Positions 59,871-64,000 of a stretch of 64,000 bases of DNA are shown here, piece after piece; position 1 is the stretch's first letter; each line of letters begins with the position of its first letter. The stretch comes from Lachnospiraceae bacterium (GTDB lineage: Bacteria > Bacillota > Clostridia > Lachnospirales > Lachnospiraceae): the NCBI GenBank assembly GCA_017623215.1, contig JAGAPO010000052.1, positions 1 to 64,000 on the forward strand. Reading direction: 5' to 3'. The translations under genes and the position numbers were made by a program. The notes below the pieces were generated by a model. It did not search any database. It saw nothing but the letters and a program-made list of their open reading frames with translations, and was not told where the DNA came from.

Positions 59871-62870
59871 ATGACCTTTTTGGAAGAAAAGATTCGCATG
59901 AGCTGCGAGACACTTCAGAATTACATTGTTACGGATTCTGAGAAGATCACGGATATCACCTATATAAGATGTCCCTACAAGACATCGAATACGCCGCCCG
60001 GAGCGGATGAGGGCTGGGAAGTATATGACGGCGGTGCTCTGTACTTTGAAAAGGATGCGCATGCATGGCTGCATTTTTCCGTACAGGTACAGGAAAAAGA
60101 GGGCGAAAGGAATTTCCTCAAGCTTACAACCGGACGAGAGGGTAAGTGGGATGCGACGAATCCGCAGTGTACGGTATTTATTAACGGAACGACCGCGCTG
60201 CAGGCATTTGATACCAATCATACGGAGCTGTTGGTAAAGGAAGGGCTGCTGGACATTTATGTGTATTTTTACGCAGGAATGGAAGTGGCGCCGTTATTCC
60301 TTACGGCAAGCATCATTCGTAAGAATATCCTGTTAGAGAAGCTGTATTATGATCTGTATGTTCCGTACAGGGCGCTCGGCTGTATGAAAAAGGAGACCGA
60401 TGAATATTATGCGATTCTGAATGCGATCGATGAGGCATGCCTGTATCTGGATTTCAGACACCCTTATTCGAAGGAGTTCTACGAGGGTGCAAGACGCGCG
60501 GAGGAATTCGTAAGCGAAGAGTTCTACGGTAAGGTGTGCGGCAAGGACGCATACGGCGAGATCGCGCTGATCGGCCATACACACATTGACGTTGCATGGC
60601 TGTGGACGCTTGCGCAGACCGAGGAGAAGGCGCAGCGTTCGTTCTCGACGGTCATTCAGCTGATGGATCAGTATCCGGAGTATATCTTCATGTCGAGCCA
60701 GCCTCAGCTGTATGAATATGTCAAGAAGAACGATCCGGAGCTTTATGAAAAGATCAAGGAGCGCATCAAAGAGGGACGCTGGGAAGTGGAAGGCGCGATG
60801 TGGCTGGAGGCGGATACGAACCTTGCAAGCGGCGAGAGCCTGATTCGTCAGATTCTCTATGGAAAGAAGTTCATGCGCGAGGAGTTCGGCCATGAGAACC
60901 ACACCCTGTGGCTTCCGGATGTATTCGGCTACAGTGCGGCGCTTCCGCAGATATTAAAGAAGAGCGGTGTGGACAATTTCTTCACATGCAAGATTTCCTG
61001 GTGTGAGACCGACAACTTCCCGCACGATAACTTTATCTGGCAAGGAATCGACGGAACGGAAGTATTTGCGCTGCTGTCGGAATCCTATGTAAAGCAGCTG
61101 GATCCCGACACGATTTTGGCTTCGCATCAAAAGCATGTGGATAAAAAATATTCTGCCACACATATCTCCACCTTTGGATATGGTGACGGAGGCGGCGGCC
61201 CGACGAAGGAGATGCTTGAGAATTATGGCCGATTAAAATACGGCTTCCCCGGTTTCCCGAAAGTAACCATGAAGAAGGCCCAGGATACCATCGAGGAAGT
61301 CAAGGCACAATTCTCAGAGAGAACAAAGAGAGTCCGCTTTACTCCAAAGTGGGTTGGAGAGCTGTATCTGGAGATGCACCGCGGCACCTACACAACCATG
61401 GCGCACAATAAGATGATGAACCGCCGCTGCGAGTTCCTGTATGAGAAAGCGGAGACCGCAGCCGTAACGGCTAAGCAGCTGGCAGGAGCCGCATATCCGG
61501 CAGACGAGATCGAGGATGCATGGCACACCATCTTAAAGAACCAGTTCCACGACATCATCCCCGGCTCCTCGATTCGCGAGGTATACGAGGTGAGCCGTGA
61601 GGAATACGCCGAACTTGCCAAGAGAGGCAATCAGTTATTCGAGAACGCGCTTGGAGCGATTACGAAGGACATTACGACCGAGGGCGGAACCCTTGTGTAT
61701 AATCCGACCTCCTATAAGCTTGACGGAATCGTAAAAGCAGGCGATCAGTTCCTGAATGTGCACGATCTTCCCGCGCACGGATACGCGGTGCTTCGGGATA
61801 CTGCGCACAGCACACAGACGGTAACCGCGACCGAGACCACGATCGAGAATGAATATGCGAAGGTAACCTTTGATGAGGCTTATCGAATCAGCTCCTTCTA
61901 TGATAAGAAAGCGGGCCGCGAGGTACTGGAGAGCGGCAAACCCGGCAACGTGCTCGAAGTATATGAGGACTATCCGAGAGCATACGACGCCTGGGAGATC
62001 ACCGAATACTACAAGCAGAAGATGTGGGAAGCCGACGATGTATCCGGCGTTGAAATTATCAACGAACCGTTATACGCCGGAATCCGCGTTACCCGCAAAT
62101 ACTGCGACTCCCTGATCAAGCAGACAATTACGTTGAAGGCAGATTCCGCCCGTCTCGACTTCGACACCGAGATCGACTGGCACGAGGAGCATGTTCTGTT
62201 AAAGGCAGCATTTCCGCTGAACGTAAGAGCGACTCATATGAACTGCGAGATCCAGTTCGGCCACATAGAGCGCCCGACCCACCGCAACACCTCGTGGGAT
62301 CAGGCCAAATTCGAAGTATGCGCCCACAAATGGACGGATATCTCAGAAGCCGACTACGGCGCAGCCCTGCTCAACGACTGCAAATACGGATACAGCGCGG
62401 AAGAGAATATTCTGAAACTCTCCCTGCTCAAAGCACCGACCAACCCGAACCCGGTTGCGGACAGAGGCCATCACCGCTTCACCTACGCACTCTACCCTCA
62501 TCAGGGCAGCCTTGCGGCCAGTGACGTTGTAAAAGAATCCTACATCCTGAACCTCCCTGTAACGGCTATGGAGATTGCAGCGAACGCGCAGGGAACCCTT
62601 CCGGAGACCTTCGGTTATGTAGAGACAAGCGACGAGCGTGCCGTAATCGAAACCATCAAACGTGCGGAGAGCGGAGACGGTGATATCGTAAGAGTCTATG
62701 ACTCGAAGAACGCAAAGGGCGACATTACCCTGACCTTCGGCTTCGATATCAAGGAAGCATACGAATGTGACATGCAGGAGAACGAGCTCACCCCGCTGAC
62801 AATAAACGGGCGTACGCTCACAATCCCGTTAAGCAACTTTGAGATTAAAACAATCAAAATAAAAGCATAA
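59871..62870 (+). CDS. Alpha-mannosidase, glycoside hydrolase family 38
   Basis: The 999-aa protein is a GH38 enzyme. The zinc-site and catalytic region reads GHTHIDVAWLW (His238, Asp240), SSQPQLYEYVK, GRWEVEGAMWLEAD and WLPDVFGYSAALPQIL, whose Asp350 is the probable nucleophile. The C-terminal beta domains (about 640-999) complete the fold. It lacks a signal peptide, so it is cytoplasmic and would process imported mannosides. RBS AGAAGGAGGACCTGTT. Confidence 0.92.
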   Translation: MTFLEEKIRMSCETLQNYIVTDSEKITDITYIRCPYKTSNTPPGADEGWEVYDGGALYFEKDAHAWLHFSVQVQEKEGERNFLKLTTGREGKWDATNPQCTVFINGTTALQAFDTNHTELLVKEGLLDIYVYFYAGMEVAPLFLTASIIRKNILLEKLYYDLYVPYRALGCMKKETDEYYAILNAIDEACLYLDFRHPYSKEFYEGARRAEEFVSEEFYGKVCGKDAYGEIALIGHTHIDVAWLWTLAQTEEKAQRSFSTVIQLMDQYPEYIFMSSQPQLYEYVKKNDPELYEKIKERIKEGRWEVEGAMWLEADTNLASGESLIRQILYGKKFMREEFGHENHTLWLPDVFGYSAALPQILKKSGVDNFFTCKISWCETDNFPHDNFIWQGIDGTEVFALLSESYVKQLDPDTILASHQKHVDKKYSATHISTFGYGDGGGGPTKEMLENYGRLKYGFPGFPKVTMKKAQDTIEEVKAQFSERTKRVRFTPKWVGELYLEMHRGTYTTMAHNKMMNRRCEFLYEKAETAAVTAKQLAGAAYPADEIEDAWHTILKNQFHDIIPGSSIREVYEVSREEYAELAKRGNQLFENALGAITKDITTEGGTLVYNPTSYKLDGIVKAGDQFLNVHDLPAHGYAVLRDTAHSTQTVTATETTIENEYAKVTFDEAYRISSFYDKKAGREVLESGKPGNVLEVYEDYPRAYDAWEITEYYKQKMWEADDVSGVEIINEPLYAGIRVTRKYCDSLIKQTITLKADSARLDFDTEIDWHEEHVLLKAAFPLNVRATHMNCEIQFGHIERPTHRNTSWDQAKFEVCAHKWTDISEADYGAALLNDCKYGYSAEENILKLSLLKAPTNPNPVADRGHHRFTYALYPHQGSLAASDVVKESYILNLPVTAMEIAANAQGTLPETFGYVETSDERAVIETIKRAESGDGDIVRVYDSKNAKGDITLTFGFDIKEAYECDMQENELTPLTINGRTLTIPLSNFEIKTIKIKA

Positions 62871-62906
62871 TTAACGTGGGAACAGCTTCCCAAGTACCAC
62901 AATAAC

Positions 62907-62951
62907 CAGAAGCGGCTCTGGAAAACCAATCGTTTTTCAGAGCCGCTTCTG
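62907..62951. terminator. Bidirectional hairpin between converging genes
   Basis: CAGAAGCGGCTCTG (62907-62920) and CAGAGCCGCTTCTG (62938-62951) pair perfectly, extended by AAAA/TTTT inside. No T-run follows either way, so termination is likely but not standard. It sits between the GH38 gene and the opposing ABC transporter gene. Confidence 0.55.
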
Positions 62952-63042
62952 TCAGTCGGCAGCAGAACCGAGCCAATCTTTTCACCCCCGGGGCGCAGCG
63001 AAGCGTCCGCCCCGTTCGTCAATGTACCAAACGTACGAATCA

Positions 63043-64000
63043 CTATTTATCCAAAAAATCATACTGGGACATATACAACTCATAATAAGCCCCCTTACGT
63101 TCCATCAGCTCCTCATGAGTTCCCATCTCCTGAATATTCCCCTTATCCACGTACATAATACAGCTGGAATTCTTAATGGTAGACAGCCGATGCGCAATAA
63201 TGAACGAAGTGCGATTCTTCAGGAGTCTTGCGAGACCCTGCTGCAGCAAAATCTCCGTCTCCGTATCAATGCTTGACGTCGCTTCATCGAGAATCAAAAT
63301 CTTCGGGTCGGCGAGCAGCGCCCGAGCAAAGGAAATCAGCTGGCGCTGACCGGCCGAAAGCCTGGTACCACGTTCATTTACATGCGTGTTGTACCCATCC
63401 TCCAGTTCCATAATAAAATCGTGCGCGCACACCGTCTTCGCAGCGGTTACAACCTGCTCGTCCGTTGCTTCCATATTACCGTAGCGGATATTATCCATAA
63501 TGGTTCCGGAGAAGATGAAGCTGTCCTGCATCATGACACCCATCTGCTTGCGCAGCGACCGAATCGTAACCGTATTAATATCAATCCCGTCAATCAGAAT
63601 CTGTCCGGAATCCAGATTGTAGAACCGGCTGATCAGATTAATAATCGTGGACTTCCCGGCGCCGGTCGGTCCGACGATAGCAAAGGACTGCCCCTGCTTT
63701 GCCTTGAAATTCACGCCGTTCAGAATGCGGACGCCCTCTTCGTACGAGAACTTGACATCCCTGAACTCAACATCGCCCCTAATAGGAGGCATTTCCGCCG
63801 CACCCGGCGTATCCTTAACGACAACCGGTTCGTCAATCGTCTCGAAGATACGATCAAGATAGGAGAGAGCAGTCAGAAGCGAATTGTAGAAATTCGCCAG
63901 CGTACTAATCGGAGTCCAGAAGCGTCCGATATACCCGGTAAACGCGATAATCGTACCGGCAGTAATCGCCTCAAGCCCGCCGCTCAGCCAGGAGACACCG
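63043..64000 (-). CDS. ABC exporter (permease-ATPase), 3' part
   Basis: A leftward reading frame that enters from beyond the window end. The visible membrane-domain end (GRFWTPISTLANFYNSLLTA) is followed by an ATPase with Walker A GPTGAGKST, Q-loop MQDSFIFSG, signature RLSAGQRQ, Walker B ILILDEATSS and H-loop IIAHRLST. The fused half-exporter type (lipid, peptide or drug) has a substrate that cannot be inferred. The ATG at 63792 is internal. Confidence 0.9.
   Translation of the reverse strand, partial: GVSWLSGGLEAITAGTIIAFTGYIGRFWTPISTLANFYNSLLTALSYLDRIFETIDEPVVVKDTPGAAEMPPIRGDVEFRDVKFSYEEGVRILNGVNFKAKQGQSFAIVGPTGAGKSTIINLISRFYNLDSGQILIDGIDINTVTIRSLRKQMGVMMQDSFIFSGTIMDNIRYGNMEATDEQVVTAAKTVCAHDFIMELEDGYNTHVNERGTRLSAGQRQLISFARALLADPKILILDEATSSIDTETEILLQQGLARLLKNRTSFIIAHRLSTIKNSSCIMYVDKGNIQEMGTHEELMERKGAYYELYMSQYDFLDK

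Noticed and set aside
63043..63792. Stand-alone ATPase gene starting at the ATG at 63792
   Set aside because: The frame continues without a stop to the window end through a permease-like membrane segment, so that ATG is internal to a fused exporter gene.

Overview
The window looks like the chromosome of a spore-forming, mid-GC Clostridia member, most likely Lachnospiraceae. Pointers are Gram-positive ribosome binding sites, a T-box leader, an archaeal-type AspRS followed by gatCAB, dapL, a type I glutamine synthetase, an ANTAR regulator and a PdaB-like spore deacetylase. All naming is from reading the protein and DNA sequence; no database search was possible.

Positions 1 to about 34,020 are the right-hand part of an A118/TP21-like siphoprophage; integrase and left end lie outside. 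Layout: a divergent early promoter region (1-233), small early genes (234-1323), a recombination and replication block (SMC-like ATPase, Sak4-like RecA-fold protein, DUF669 protein, SF2 helicase, primase-helicase; 1376-8156), an origin-like array of four palindromic repeats plus a long hairpin (8166-8414), RusA and small genes (8484-9971), a terminator, then one long rightward late operon: terminases, portal, MuF-type minor capsid protein with a toxin-like C-terminus and a possible immunity gene, scaffold, capsid, connectors, tail tube, chaperones, tape measure, baseplate, a tail protein with a calcineurin-like phosphoesterase, fibre proteins, holin and endolysin (10184-32906). A hicAB moron with its own promoter follows, then a promoter-structured RNA-terminator unit of about 160 nt at the prophage edge (33738-33947).

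The prophage appears to end inside a leftward pdaB-like deacetylase gene, whose 3' part (catalytic motifs 4 and 5) is missing; the inferred right attachment junction is near 34,012-34,034.

The chromosomal part (34,629-64,000) holds a DUF262 gene next to a Nudix-LMW phosphatase fusion; a lipoprotein; an LRR / VWA / MoxR-type ATPase / membrane protein operon; a PHP phosphoesterase; glnA with a leader terminator, followed by an ANTAR regulator; dapL; a very large fusion of an LD-carboxypeptidase (S66) to an LtaS-like membrane sulfatase; a T-box-controlled aspS-gatC-gatA-gatB operon that would make Asn-tRNA(Asn) by transamidation; pepF; a DUF4003-type gene; a divergent AraC regulator / GH38 alpha-mannosidase pair; and the end of an ABC exporter.

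Items most worth following up: the prophage junction in pdaB, the RNA unit at that edge, the MuF toxin cassette, the LD-carboxypeptidase-LtaS fusion, the Nudix-phosphatase fusion and the palindromic origin candidate.
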